Positions 38,967 through 49,481 of a DNA stretch of 64,000 nucleotides are shown here, one piece after another. A program made the position numbers and the translations under genes. Each line of letters opens with the position of its first letter. The stretch's first letter is position 1. This stretch comes from an uncultured Pelagibacteraceae bacterium (GTDB taxonomy: Bacteria > Pseudomonadota > Alphaproteobacteria > Pelagibacterales > Pelagibacteraceae), in contig CABZJV010000001.1 in NCBI GenBank assembly GCA_902526115.1, positions 1-64,000 on the forward strand. Reading direction: 5' to 3'. A model generated the notes under the pieces. That model saw only the letters and a program-made list of their open reading frames with translations. It did not search any database and was not told the DNA's origin.

Positions 38967-40154
38967 ATGAGAAAGATTTTATTTATATTATTTTTTTATT
39001 TGTTTTATTATCAAACTTCCCATGCTAATCAGTTGAGTAAGAATGTATTTGTTCCAAATAATATTTTACAAACTTACAATTCTTTGAGTAAAGAACATAA
39101 AATTAAAAATTGTGAATTTGAAAAATATAGGCCACGTTTTGATATAATTGATAAAGATCTACCTCAAAGAATTAAAGGATTTAATTCTCGTATGGATAAT
39201 ATTGATGAAGTTGAAGGCGGACATTTTGAGGATGTTTTTCAACAATTTACTAAAGCAACTATTTTTATGTCAGCTACAGATGATCAAATATTAAAAGAAA
39301 GGCTTTTTGATAAATTATTTATATGGGCTTCGAATGATGCATTGACTAAAACCAAACCATGTTATTCTAGTGATAAACAAAAAAATCTTAAATCAAAAGA
39401 TTGCAAAAGTATGTGGAAAGATAAAGATGGACAAGATCTAGCAATTAAATTTGACGATGCTAGTACACTATTAACAATATTGAATTTAAATTATATTTAC
39501 GATTTTTATTTTAAAGGATTCAAAATTGAAGATAATAGACATAAAATTGTAAATAAATGGTTTAAAAGTTTTTACAAAAGAATACCCAATCAATCAATTA
39601 ATGATTTCTATGGTCATCAAGGTGGTTGGTCATTTCCAAATATATTTATAAAACACTCGGAACAAAAAAAATATAAAAATAACATAAAAAAAGTATTAAA
39701 AGGAATGAATAAAGAACTTTTAAAAGACGGAAGTTTTAAAGATAGAACAACTCGTGGAAACAGAGCTCTTCATTATCATAATCAATCATTAGCAGAGCTA
39801 TTTTTAGTTATTGAAATGGCGTATGCAGCAAATTTAGATCTACCTAAAAATATGGAAAAAAAATTATTAAAAGCTGTTAAAATATTTCACGCTGGTTATC
39901 TGGATCCTATGTCAATAGAGCCCTGGGCAAAAAAAAAATATAACTCTCAACCATCTAATGGTAACCAAGTATTCAGAAAAATAAATAGGATAGGGTATGC
40001 ATCTGGATGGTTCCATATTTTTCAAGTAAGATATCCTAATCATGAAATTTCAAATTGGTTTAAGAATGTATTGGTAGATAGCTCAAGTTTAAAAAATGGT
40101 TTACAAATTGGAATAGGAATAGGTTGCATTTACAATGCTGTGGCAAACAATTGA
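38967..40154 (+). CDS. Secreted alginate-lyase (PL5/AlgL)-like protein
   Basis: Signal peptide; NDFYGHQGGWSFPNIF and TRGNRALHYHNQSLAELFLVIEMA resemble the alginate_lyase-domain N(N)H.. and ..ALxYH.. motifs. Confidence 0.55.
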   Translation: MRKILFILFFYLFYYQTSHANQLSKNVFVPNNILQTYNSLSKEHKIKNCEFEKYRPRFDIIDKDLPQRIKGFNSRMDNIDEVEGGHFEDVFQQFTKATIFMSATDDQILKERLFDKLFIWASNDALTKTKPCYSSDKQKNLKSKDCKSMWKDKDGQDLAIKFDDASTLLTILNLNYIYDFYFKGFKIEDNRHKIVNKWFKSFYKRIPNQSINDFYGHQGGWSFPNIFIKHSEQKKYKNNIKKVLKGMNKELLKDGSFKDRTTRGNRALHYHNQSLAELFLVIEMAYAANLDLPKNMEKKLLKAVKIFHAGYLDPMSIEPWAKKKYNSQPSNGNQVFRKINRIGYASGWFHIFQVRYPNHEISNWFKNVLVDSSSLKNGLQIGIGIGCIYNAVANN

Positions 40155-40184
40155 AAATATTAAGATTATTTTAGTGTTTTTAAG

Positions 40185-41462
40185 CTAAGCTCTAATCGTT
40201 GGTAAACAATAAAAATCGGCTGTATCAATTTTAGAAGAATATTGTCTTCTCATGTTCCATTTTTTATGAACACCAGCGCTTGCAACACTTAAAGTAGATC
40301 TTCCATATCGATGATTAGTGTTATCAATTGATCTCATCAAGCTATTTATTTTTTCATCTTTTTTAGATGTAAATAAATTTGTTTTATCACTAGCATTAGA
40401 TAATCCTGTTAGCATTACCCCTGCTTTTTGATAACGGTAACCGTTTTTAAATATACTTTCCAAGATTGAAACTGCTGTTTTAACTATTTCAATACTATTG
40501 TTTGTTGAAATTGGAAAATCTACTGTCTTTGCATTTGAATAATAGCCAAAGTTTCTCTGAAATGGACTAGTTCTAACAAATACAGTAATTGCTTTTGTAA
40601 CCAAAGACTCTGATCTAATTTTTTCAGATGCGTTTAAACAATAATTTGCAACTGCTTCTTTTAATTCTTGGAATGTTTCAATTCTTTTTCCAAATGATCT
40701 AGATACGACACAACTTTTTCTTTTTGTTGTGGTTGTCTCTAAATCAATGCAGGGCACTCCTCTAAGCTCCATTGCTGTTCTTGAACTTAGAACATTTGAA
40801 GATTTTTTGATCCAGGTGTTAGATTTATTTTTTAATTGTTTAGCATTATAAATTCCGTGTTTTTGATAAAACTTAGTTAGTTGTCTGCCAACACCCCACA
40901 CATCATTAATTTCAACTTTCTCTAAAATAGGATCTAAATTTTCTATTCCAATTAAGCTAGTAACTCCAGATTGCTTTTTCTTTGCGATATGATTTGCAAC
41001 TTTACTTAAAGTTTTTGTTTTGGCAATTCCAATACTAGTTGGAATACCTGTCCATTGTAAAACAGTTTCTCTAATTTCTTTTCCAACTTTTTCTATATCT
41101 TGATCAGGGAAATTTGACAAATCTAAAAAAGCTTCATCAATCGAATATACTTCTATTTCTGAATTAAATCTTTTAAGAGTTCGCATTACCCTTCTAGATA
41201 AATCCCCGTACAAAGAATAATTTGAGGAAAAAACTTCAACTTTATTTTTGATAATAATATCTTTTCCTTTGAAGTAGGGCTCACCCATTTTAATTCCTAA
41301 AGCTTTTGCCTCATTAGATCTTGAAATGATACAACCATCATTATTAGACAGAACAACAACAGGTTTTCGTCTTATTTTAGGATTGAACAATCTTTCACAG
41401 GAAACATAAAAAGAATTACAATCAACTAATGCTATTTTTTTAGTACGTAGAATGGATGACAT
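40185..41462 (-). CDS. umuC: Y-family DNA polymerase V subunit UmuC
   Basis: ALVDCNSFYVSCERLFNPKI, VVVLSNNDGCIISRSNEAKALGI, YSIDEAFLDLSNF, GVGRQLTKF; follows umuD. Confidence 0.95.
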   Translation of the reverse strand: MSSILRTKKIALVDCNSFYVSCERLFNPKIRRKPVVVLSNNDGCIISRSNEAKALGIKMGEPYFKGKDIIIKNKVEVFSSNYSLYGDLSRRVMRTLKRFNSEIEVYSIDEAFLDLSNFPDQDIEKVGKEIRETVLQWTGIPTSIGIAKTKTLSKVANHIAKKKQSGVTSLIGIENLDPILEKVEINDVWGVGRQLTKFYQKHGIYNAKQLKNKSNTWIKKSSNVLSSRTAMELRGVPCIDLETTTTKRKSCVVSRSFGKRIETFQELKEAVANYCLNASEKIRSESLVTKAITVFVRTSPFQRNFGYYSNAKTVDFPISTNNSIEIVKTAVSILESIFKNGYRYQKAGVMLTGLSNASDKTNLFTSKKDEKINSLMRSIDNTNHRYGRSTLSVASAGVHKKWNMRRQYSSKIDTADFYCLPTIRA

Positions 41463-41835
41463 AAGTAACTACTCCCCAAATAAAAATATCTTGCTCTTCA
41501 TTAATTAAAATTCTGTCAGCAAATTCTTTAGATCCAGAGGTTAAAAATTTTTTATCTCGCTCTTGAACTAAAGTTTTTACTACTAACTCATCATGAACAT
41601 TTGCAATCACTGTTGAAAAGTTTTTTGGCTTTAAACTTTTATCAACTACCAATAAATCTCCGTCATTAATTCCAACATCGACCATGGATTTACCCTGAAC
41701 TCTGATGATGAAAGTAGCTGGAACATTTCTTATTAAATGCATGTTCAGATCGATATCTTCTTCGATATAATCAGTAGCAGGGGAAGGAAAACCAGCGCCT
41801 GCTTTATGTAAATAATAAGGGATTGTTAGCTTCAT
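41440..41835 (-). CDS. umuD: UmuD-like S24 peptidase
   Basis: AG cleavage site in KAGAGFPSPATDY, catalytic GKSM Ser and VVKTL Lys. ATG at 41835 preferred over 41865 because the likely promoter -10 lies between them. Confidence 0.93.
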   Translation of the reverse strand: MKLTIPYYLHKAGAGFPSPATDYIEEDIDLNMHLIRNVPATFIIRVQGKSMVDVGINDGDLLVVDKSLKPKNFSTVIANVHDELVVKTLVQERDKKFLTSGSKEFADRILINEEQDIFIWGVVTYVIHSTY

Positions 41836-41850
41836 GTTCTTGTTTTGTTC
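41836..41850 (-). promoter_or_regulatory. SOS box (alphaproteobacterial GTTC-N7-GTTC)
   Basis: + strand reads gttc ttgtttt gttc exactly, immediately upstream of the umuD ATG. Confidence 0.85.
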
Positions 41851-41853
41851 TAA

Positions 41854-41882
41854 TTTATAGACCATTTATACAATACACTCAA
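41854..41882 (-). promoter_or_regulatory. Sigma70-type promoter of umuDC
   Basis: Minus strand TTGAGT (41882-41877), 17 nt spacer, TATAAA (41859-41854), 3 nt upstream of the SOS box. Confidence 0.7.
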
Positions 41883-42000
41883 GGGGTTGTATTTTGAGTC
41901 TGTAACTGAATCAAAAGTGAATCAAAAGGTGAACATCTAAACTACATTTTGTATGCTTGTGGATAACTTCAACCAGAGATAGTTTAAAGCAAACAATAAA

Positions 42001-42480
42001 ATGAAAAATAAATCTTTAGAGGGTGGATGTATCTGCGGTCAAGTTAGATACAAACTTACTGAGAAACCTTTATTTACTCAAGCCTGCCATTGTAAAGATT
42101 GCAAAATTTTAACTGGATCTTCTTACGTTATAAACAGTAGTGTTTTAGAAAATACTTTATTAGTTGAGGGTAATGTTTCTTCTTCGGTTGAGCTAAAAGG
42201 AGGAAGCGGCAAACCTAACACAGTATATTTCTGTGAAAAATGTGGGACCTATTTATATACCGACTATACTTCAGCAATTGGTAGACTGAATGTTAGAACT
42301 AAAACTTTAGATGAAGCAAAAGAATTTCCTCCACAAGTTCATATTTTTGTAAAAGATAAAGATACGTGGTTGAACTTAAAAGATAATGTTATTTGCTTTG
42401 AAAAAATGTATGATCCAAAGATAACTTGGCCAAAAGAAAGTTTAAACAGATATCGTGAGTACATAAATAATAAATCATAG
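42001..42480 (+). CDS. GFA/CENP-V-family protein (159 aa)
   Basis: GGCICGQVRY, ACHCKDCKILTGSSY, FCEKCGTYLY zinc-ligand pattern. Confidence 0.9.
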   Translation: MKNKSLEGGCICGQVRYKLTEKPLFTQACHCKDCKILTGSSYVINSSVLENTLLVEGNVSSSVELKGGSGKPNTVYFCEKCGTYLYTDYTSAIGRLNVRTKTLDEAKEFPPQVHIFVKDKDTWLNLKDNVICFEKMYDPKITWPKESLNRYREYINNKS

Positions 42481-42491
42481 AAAATTTCTTA

Positions 42492-42860
42492 ATGAAAATA
42501 TTAAAATGCCATTGTGGTGAAGTTGAAATTCAAGTTGATCTTAAAAAAGAAATAGATCAACTAAAAAGATGTAATTGTTCAATGTGCAAAAGAAAAGGAA
42601 TAATGGTTACAACTGTTAATAAACAAGATCTAAAAATTATTAAAGGAGCAAAAAAAATTAAAACTTACCAATTTAAAACCAATGTTGCTAAACACCATTT
42701 TTGTTCAGAGTGTGGAATTCATACCCATAATCTTAGAAGAGCAGATCCTAATACATATGGTATTAATGTAGGATGTATTGACGAAATCAAACCAAATGAA
42801 TTTTTTAAAATGAAGACCTTTGTTAGTGATGGTCAAAATCATATAAAAGATAGGAGTTAA
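42492..42860 (+). CDS. GFA-family protein (122 aa)
   Basis: LKCHCGEVEIQV, RCNCSMCKRKG, HHFCSECGIHTHN..YGINVGCIDEI. Confidence 0.9.
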   Translation: MKILKCHCGEVEIQVDLKKEIDQLKRCNCSMCKRKGIMVTTVNKQDLKIIKGAKKIKTYQFKTNVAKHHFCSECGIHTHNLRRADPNTYGINVGCIDEIKPNEFFKMKTFVSDGQNHIKDRS

Positions 42861-42861
42861 A

Positions 42862-43233
42862 ATGAAAAAGTTGTCATGCCATTGTGAAAATGTAGAGCTT
42901 GAAATCAAAGAGTCCGAAAGTGCGTTTAATAAATTCTTGAGATGTAATTGTTCGCTGTGTATGAAAAAAGGAATTATTATGACTTTCGCGCCGATAGTAG
43001 ATGTAAAAATTACTAAAGGCCAAGATAAACTCAAATTATATCAATATCATACAAAAGTAGCAGAGCATTATTTTTGCTCAGATTGTGGAATCTATACTCA
43101 TCATAAACAGAGAAGCAAACCAGATACTTATGGTTTGAATGTTGGTTGTATTGATGAGATTGACCAGTTCACATTAGAGAATGTTGGTCTATACGATGGA
43201 CACAATCATCCAATGGATCAAAACAATCAATAA
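42862..43233 (+). CDS. GFA-family protein (123 aa), tandem paralogue
   Basis: LSCHCENVELEI, RCNCSLCMKKG, HYFCSDCGIYTHH..YGLNVGCIDEI. Confidence 0.9.
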   Translation: MKKLSCHCENVELEIKESESAFNKFLRCNCSLCMKKGIIMTFAPIVDVKITKGQDKLKLYQYHTKVAEHYFCSDCGIYTHHKQRSKPDTYGLNVGCIDEIDQFTLENVGLYDGHNHPMDQNNQ

Positions 43234-43241
43234 TTTAAATC

Positions 43242-44168
43242 ATGAAAACAGTTGAGTGCTTTAACAAAGTTAAAAAAGATTGTTTTAAATTTATTAAATC
43301 CCAGGAAACATCAACTGAAAAGTTTAGTAAAAAAGAAATAATGCTAAAAAATTTCTTAATTCCATTATGTTTCTGGATTTCTAAAAAAGCAAATAACAAA
43401 AAACCATTTATTGTTGGTCTCGCTGGTGGGCAGGGGACTGGTAAAACCACCATAAGCTCCATAATAAAAATTATATTAGAAAAATATTTTAAACTTGAAG
43501 TGTTTAAAATCTCTATTGATGATTTCTATAAAACAAGAGAAGAAAGATACAGGTTATCAAAAAAAATACACCCAATGTTAATGACAAGAGGGGTTCCAGG
43601 AACTCACGACGTACAAATGATGTTAGATTTTTTTAAAAAGTCTAAAATTAAAAATTTTAAAAAGATAATGTTACCAAATTTCAATAAAGCTATTGATGAC
43701 CGATTTAATAAAAATAAATGGTATAAAATAAACCGAAGACCCGATGTCATCATTTTTGAAGGTTGGTGCGTCGGAGCGAGACCAGAATTACTTAATACAA
43801 TGAAAAAACCGATTAACTCTCTAGAAAAAACTAAAGATCAAAAGCTTGTTTGGAGAAATTATGTAAATCAACAATTAAAAACTAAGTATAAAGAGCTATA
43901 CTCACAGTTAAATTGTATGATTTACTTAAAAGCTAAAAATTTCACTTTATTACAAAAGTGGAGATTGAAACAAGAGCGAAAACTTTGGCTAAAAGCAAAA
44001 AAAAAATCTAAACATAAAATAATGAATAAATCTGATGTAATTAATTTTATGCAAACTTATCAAAGAATTACTCAAAATATGTTTAAGAATACGCCAAAGT
44101 ACGCGTCTATTATTTTAAATTTAAATGATAATCATCAAATAAAATCTGCTGTATATAGGCCTAAATGA
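43242..44168 (+). CDS. D-glycerate 3-kinase-like P-loop kinase
   Basis: VGLAGGQGTGKTTISSII Walker A, ISIDDFYKT, RGVPGTHDVQMM, IFEGWCVGARP. Confidence 0.85.
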   Translation: MKTVECFNKVKKDCFKFIKSQETSTEKFSKKEIMLKNFLIPLCFWISKKANNKKPFIVGLAGGQGTGKTTISSIIKIILEKYFKLEVFKISIDDFYKTREERYRLSKKIHPMLMTRGVPGTHDVQMMLDFFKKSKIKNFKKIMLPNFNKAIDDRFNKNKWYKINRRPDVIIFEGWCVGARPELLNTMKKPINSLEKTKDQKLVWRNYVNQQLKTKYKELYSQLNCMIYLKAKNFTLLQKWRLKQERKLWLKAKKKSKHKIMNKSDVINFMQTYQRITQNMFKNTPKYASIILNLNDNHQIKSAVYRPK

Positions 44169-45457
44169 AAAAAATTTTTATATTAATTAGTTTAACTTTA
44201 TTTTATTTTAGTAACTCTTTTGCAATTACTTTATATAAAGCTTTAAATCAAACTTACAAAAGTAATATTCAATTAAATGCTGAAAGGGAAAACATTAAAG
44301 CCTCAGAGGAAGATGTAAATATTTCAAAAGCTGATTATAAACCCTCATTAACATTAAGTGGATCAAAAAGTATTGAAGATACTAATAAGCTTACTAATCA
44401 AAGTGGTGGAGATGCAACTGTTAGTGACGTTGATACATTTACAACATCAATAAAATTAGAACAAACAATTTTAGATTATGGAAGAGATATAACTCTTCAA
44501 AAAAATATTACAGCTTTAGATTTAGCAAAAGCAAAATTAGTTAAAAAAGAACAAGATATTTTGCATAAAGCTATAAATGCATTCACTAACTTAATTTTAG
44601 CTAGAGAAACACTTGAGATTAATTCAAAAAATTTAAATTTATTAATTAGACAAGTGGAGAATGACAAAATAAGAAGAGATCGTGGTCAAATCACAAATAC
44701 TGACTTAGCACAATCTGAATCTTCTCTTGCAGGTGCGCAAGCTCAATTTGCAAAAGCAAAAAGTGATCTTTTAATAAGTAAATTAAATTATGAAAATATA
44801 ATTGGTGAAATTAACGATCCAAATCAATTGCAAAAAAATTCTAATGCAATTGTAAGTATTCCAAGCACTCTTAATGAAGCCATTAATCTTTCTAAAAAAA
44901 ATAATCCAGATATTTTAATTGCAAAACTTGATTTAGAAAAGTCTGAAAAAGATTTAGCAATTTCTGAGTCTGACCTGAAACCTACGGCATCTTTATCTTT
45001 AGAAAGATCTTATTCAGATGACCTTACGTCAACTATTGATGAGCGAGAAAAAGATACTTTAAAAGCTACTTTAAGTTGGCCTTTTTATTCTGGTGGAAAA
45101 AAAAGATCCACAATAAACAAAAATTCCAATTTAACTACTCGAAAAAGATTATTGTTAGATGATGCATTTAAAACTAATGAAACTAATGTTGCTAGTGCCT
45201 GGTCAAGTTTACAATCTTCTGAAAGTTTTTTAAGTTCTGTCAAAGTACAAGTCAGAGCATCTCAAATAGCTTATGAGGGTGTTACTGCTGAATACGAAAG
45301 AGGATCAAGAAATACTCTTGATGTTATTCAATCAAATGCATTATTGCTTTCTGCTGAAATATCTTTGGCAAATTCTGAGAAAAACTACCTTATGGCTCAG
45401 TATAATCTCCTGAAAGCAGTAGGGCTTCTAAATAGCCAATATCTAAATCTTAAGTAA
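44165..45457 (+). CDS. tolC: TolC-family outer membrane efflux protein
   Basis: Signal peptide, repeated coiled-coil/beta halves, ADYKPSLTLSGS, GTRNTLDVI-like motif (RGSRNTLDVIQSNALLLSA). Confidence 0.9.
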   Translation: MKKIFILISLTLFYFSNSFAITLYKALNQTYKSNIQLNAERENIKASEEDVNISKADYKPSLTLSGSKSIEDTNKLTNQSGGDATVSDVDTFTTSIKLEQTILDYGRDITLQKNITALDLAKAKLVKKEQDILHKAINAFTNLILARETLEINSKNLNLLIRQVENDKIRRDRGQITNTDLAQSESSLAGAQAQFAKAKSDLLISKLNYENIIGEINDPNQLQKNSNAIVSIPSTLNEAINLSKKNNPDILIAKLDLEKSEKDLAISESDLKPTASLSLERSYSDDLTSTIDEREKDTLKATLSWPFYSGGKKRSTINKNSNLTTRKRLLLDDAFKTNETNVASAWSSLQSSESFLSSVKVQVRASQIAYEGVTAEYERGSRNTLDVIQSNALLLSAEISLANSEKNYLMAQYNLLKAVGLLNSQYLNLK

Positions 45458-45500
45458 TTATTTGACTTTTTGAGGTATAAAATAAATATATTGCCAATGA

Positions 45501-45515
45501 GAACAAAATGTGTAC
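45501..45515 (+). promoter_or_regulatory. Near-consensus SOS box upstream of recA
   Basis: gaac aaaatgt gtac, one mismatch to GAAC-N7-GAAC (reverse complement of GTTC-N7-GTTC); 51 bp before the recA ATG. Confidence 0.5.
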
Positions 45516-45565
45516 ATTTAATATCATGATTCGAGTGTTAAAAAATTTAATAAAAAAGGCAAAAT

Positions 45566-46720
45566 ATGACTAAAAACAACTTAAAAGTAGTTAAATCAAC
45601 TAAAGATCAAGAAGTAGACAATAAAGAGAAAAACAAAGCATTAGATGCTGCGATAGCTCAGATTACAGATAATTTTGGAAAAGGCTCTGTAATGAAGCTT
45701 GGTGAAAAAAGAGCTATGGATATTGAGTCAATATCTACAGGATCTTTAAGTTTAGATTTAGCATTAGGAATAGGTGGATTACCTAAAGGAAGAATTGTTG
45801 AAGTTTACGGACCAGAGTCATCTGGAAAAACAACATTAGCATTACAAGTTGTTGCTGAAGCACAAAAAGCTGGAGGTATTTGTGCATTCGTTGATGCAGA
45901 GCACGCATTAGATCCAGTTTATGCAAAAAAATTAGGTGTCAATACTGAAGAACTTTTAATTTCACAACCAGATGCTGGTGAACAAGCTTTAGAGATTGCT
46001 GATACACTAGTAAAATCAGGCTCTATTTCAGTAATTGTTATCGACTCTGTTGCAGCTCTAACACCGAAAGCTGAAATCGAAGGAGAGATGGGAGATCATC
46101 ATGTTGGTCTTCAATCAAGATTAATGAGTCAGGCTTTAAGAAAACTAACAGGTTCGATTTCTAATACAAATACAATGATGATTTTTATAAACCAAATTAG
46201 AATGAAAATTGGAGTTATGTTTGGAAGTCCTGAAACAACATCAGGTGGAAACGCACTTAAATTTTATTCATCAGTCAGAATGGACATTAGAAGAATTGGC
46301 GCCATTAAAGATAAAGATGAAATTATTGGTAACTCAACAAGAGTTAAAGTAGTTAAAAACAAAGTTGCTCCACCATTTAAAGTTGTAGAATTTGACTTAA
46401 TGTATGGAAGAGGAATTAGCAAGATGGGTGAACTCGTCGATCTTGGTTCCAAAGCAGATATAATTGAAAAATCAGGTGCATGGTACGCTTATAAAGGCGA
46501 GAAAATTGGTCAGGGTAGAGAAAATGCTAAGACTTATTTAGCTCAAAATCCTAAAGTTGCTGCAGAAATTGAAATGGCTATCAGAGAGAAAGCAGGAGTA
46601 ATTTCCAAGAAAATAGAGGGAAATCCGCTTGATCCTGATAAAATTGAGAAGGAAAAGAAAGTAGCTGAAAAGGAAGAAGCTGAAAAAGCGGAAGCTACTC
46701 CTCCATCAAAAAAGAATTAA
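45566..46720 (+). CDS. recA: Recombinase RecA
   Basis: [63 protein letters not shown]. Confidence 0.99.
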   Translation: MTKNNLKVVKSTKDQEVDNKEKNKALDAAIAQITDNFGKGSVMKLGEKRAMDIESISTGSLSLDLALGIGGLPKGRIVEVYGPESSGKTTLALQVVAEAQKAGGICAFVDAEHALDPVYAKKLGVNTEELLISQPDAGEQALEIADTLVKSGSISVIVIDSVAALTPKAEIEGEMGDHHVGLQSRLMSQALRKLTGSISNTNTMMIFINQIRMKIGVMFGSPETTSGGNALKFYSSVRMDIRRIGAIKDKDEIIGNSTRVKVVKNKVAPPFKVVEFDLMYGRGISKMGELVDLGSKADIIEKSGAWYAYKGEKIGQGRENAKTYLAQNPKVAAEIEMAIREKAGVISKKIEGNPLDPDKIEKEKKVAEKEEAEKAEATPPSKKN

Positions 46721-46739
46721 TAGGTCATCTTTATTAATA

Positions 46740-46767
46740 AAAGGCGCTTAATTTAAGCGCCTTTTTT
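46740..46767 (+). terminator. Rho-independent terminator after recA
   Basis: aaggcgctta-att-taagcgcc followed by a T run. Confidence 0.88.
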
Positions 46768-46814
46768 CCCTATCGATATCTAGACATAGATTAAAAAAGC
46801 TGTATTTTAAAAAT

Positions 46815-49481
46815 ATGGCTGACAAAACCTTAAATGAAATAAGGAATATTTTTTTAAAGTATTTTGAAAAGAATGAACACAAGATTGTTGAGTCTAGCAA
46901 TTTAGTCCCCAACAATGATCCTACATTGATGTTTGCTAATTCTGGGATGGTTCAGTTTAAAAATGTGTTCACAGGTTTAGAAAAAAGGGATTATGTAAGA
47001 GCTACTACTTCTCAAAAATGTGTCAGGGCTGGAGGAAAACATAATGACCTAGAAAATGTTGGTTATACACCTCGTCACCACACTTTCTTTGAAATGCTAG
47101 GAAACTTTTCTTTTGGAGATTATTTTAAAGAAGAGGCAATTCATTATGCTTGGGATTTGATCACTAAAGATTTTGGTATCAATAAAGACCGGCTATATGT
47201 AACTGTATTTCACGAAGATGATGAAGCCTTCAATTTTTGGAAGAAAATTGCGGGTTTTAGCGATGATCGAATTATTAGAATAGCTACATCTGATAACTTT
47301 TGGTCGATGGGAGAGACAGGTCCATGTGGTCCGTGTTCTGAAATCTTTTTTGACCATGGAGATCATTTAGCTGGAGGATTACCTGGCTCTAAAGATGAAG
47401 ATGGGGACAGATTTATTGAGATTTGGAATTTAGTTTTTATGCAATATGAGCAAGTTTCAAAAGATAAAAGAATAAATTTACCAAAACCATCAGTTGATAC
47501 TGGAATGGGATTAGAGAGAATAGCTGCTTTATTACAAGGTTCGCATGATAACTATGAAACAGATCATTTTAAAAAAATAATTAGTTCAGCATCGGAAATT
47601 GTAAAAGTTAAGTCAGAAAAATCTAATCTTGCAAGTTTCAGAGTAATTGCTGATCATCTAAGAGCAAGCTCATTTTTAATTGCAGAAGGTGTTTTACCTT
47701 CCAATGAAGGAAGAGGATATGTACTTAGAAGAATTATGAGAAGAGGAATGAGACACTCACACTTGTTAGGATCTAAGGAACCAGTTTTTTATAATTTGTT
47801 TGACACTCTTAAAAATGAAATGTCAGGAAATTATCCTGAACTCATAAGAGCTGAGTCTTTGATTAAAGAAACTTTAAGAATGGAAGAGGAAAAATTTTTA
47901 GTTCTACTTGATAGAGGAATTAAAATTTTAAATGATGAAATTTATAAAATTGATAAAGTTTTACCAGGTGAAGTAGCATTTAAATTATATGACACTTACG
48001 GTTTCCCGTTAGATCTTACTGAAGATATTTTAAGAAACAAATCAATGTCCATTGATACAGATAAGTTTAAATCTTTAATGAAGGAAAGCAGAGAACTTGC
48101 TAAAAAAAATTGGAAAGGTTCAGGAGATGCTGCAGTTGAAGATATTTGGTTTGGGATTAAAGATAGATTAGAGCCAACAGAATTTCTAGGTTATGAAACA
48201 AATCAAGCAGAGGGTGTTGTTTTGTCTTTATTAAAAGAAAATAAGGAAGTTGATCAACTTAAAGAAAACGATGAGGGTATGATCATAGTAAATCAAACTC
48301 CATTTTACGGAGAGTCTGGAGGTCAAGTAGGAGATACTGGTGAGATAGTATCAAATGAATTTAAATTTGAGGTGACAGATGTTCAGAAAAAACTTGGGGA
48401 CCTATTTGTGCATTACGGAAAGGTGGTTAATGGTTCTATAAAGCTTAAAGATAGTGTTGAAATGAAGATAAATGCTGAAAGGAGAGATGACACTAGAGCT
48501 TATCATTCGGCAACACATCTTTTACATGAATCTTTGAGAAGAGTATTAGGGGATCATGTAACTCAAAAAGGGTCTCTTGTAGAGCCTAGCAGATTGAGAT
48601 TTGATTTTAGTCATATGAAGCCAATCCAAAATGATGAAATTGATATGATAGAGAAATTTGTAAATAATATGGTTTCAAAAAAGTCAGATGTGAAAACCAG
48701 GTTAATGACACCTGATGAAGCCGTAGAAAAAGGAGCTCTAGCTTTATTTGGTGAAAAATATGGTGACGAAGTAAGGGTACTTTCAATGGGAGATGAAGAT
48801 GGAAAGTATTTTTCTACAGAATTATGTGGCGGAACCCATGTTAAAAATACTGGAGATATTGGAAAATTTAAAATAGTCAGTCAATCCTCAATAGCTGCTG
48901 GGGTTAGGAGGATAGAGGCTTTAAGAGACAAACAATTAGAGGATTATTTGAAAAATAAAGAAAAACTTTCAGCGTTATCCTCTGAAAAAGATAATGAAAC
49001 CGTTAAAGATTTAAGTGAGCAAATCATCAAGCTTGGAGGGCAACCTAGCTTGGACCAATCTGATCAAAAAAACTTAATTAAAAACTTAACAAAACAATTA
49101 GAAACACTTTCTGTAAATTCAATTTTAAATGATAAATCAAAAAATATTATTAAAGACCAAGATATTAATGGAATTAAATTAAGACTTCAAAAAGTTGATG
49201 ATCTTCCTCCTAAAGAGTTAAGAAAATTAGTTGATCAAGGTAAAAAAGATTTATCAGAAGGTATTGTGGTAGTTTTTGCAAGCAAGGATGACAAAGTAGG
49301 AATAGCAGTAGGGGTTACAGAAAGCTTAACAAGTAAATATGATGCTGTTGAATTTGTAAAAATTGGTTCAAAGATTATTGGTGGCAAGGGTGGTGGAGGA
49401 AGAAAAGATTTTGCCCAAGCTGGTGGCCAAGATCAATCAAAAATAGACAATGCTTTTGAAGAACTTAAGACTTTAATTTAA
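46815..49481 (+). CDS. alaS: Alanyl-tRNA synthetase
   Basis: [78 protein letters not shown]. Confidence 0.99.
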   Translation: MADKTLNEIRNIFLKYFEKNEHKIVESSNLVPNNDPTLMFANSGMVQFKNVFTGLEKRDYVRATTSQKCVRAGGKHNDLENVGYTPRHHTFFEMLGNFSFGDYFKEEAIHYAWDLITKDFGINKDRLYVTVFHEDDEAFNFWKKIAGFSDDRIIRIATSDNFWSMGETGPCGPCSEIFFDHGDHLAGGLPGSKDEDGDRFIEIWNLVFMQYEQVSKDKRINLPKPSVDTGMGLERIAALLQGSHDNYETDHFKKIISSASEIVKVKSEKSNLASFRVIADHLRASSFLIAEGVLPSNEGRGYVLRRIMRRGMRHSHLLGSKEPVFYNLFDTLKNEMSGNYPELIRAESLIKETLRMEEEKFLVLLDRGIKILNDEIYKIDKVLPGEVAFKLYDTYGFPLDLTEDILRNKSMSIDTDKFKSLMKESRELAKKNWKGSGDAAVEDIWFGIKDRLEPTEFLGYETNQAEGVVLSLLKENKEVDQLKENDEGMIIVNQTPFYGESGGQVGDTGEIVSNEFKFEVTDVQKKLGDLFVHYGKVVNGSIKLKDSVEMKINAERRDDTRAYHSATHLLHESLRRVLGDHVTQKGSLVEPSRLRFDFSHMKPIQNDEIDMIEKFVNNMVSKKSDVKTRLMTPDEAVEKGALALFGEKYGDEVRVLSMGDEDGKYFSTELCGGTHVKNTGDIGKFKIVSQSSIAAGVRRIEALRDKQLEDYLKNKEKLSALSSEKDNETVKDLSEQIIKLGGQPSLDQSDQKNLIKNLTKQLETLSVNSILNDKSKNIIKDQDINGIKLRLQKVDDLPPKELRKLVDQGKKDLSEGIVVVFASKDDKVGIAVGVTESLTSKYDAVEFVKIGSKIIGGKGGGGRKDFAQAGGQDQSKIDNAFEELKTLI

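Noticed and set aside
41836-41865. N-terminal extension of umuD (MVYKLEQNKN)
   Set aside because: Those codons coincide with a -10 element and a perfect SOS box, so translation from 41835 is more likely.
42705-43034. 109-aa minus-strand ORF spanning two GFA genes
   Set aside because: Antisense to two well supported CDS.
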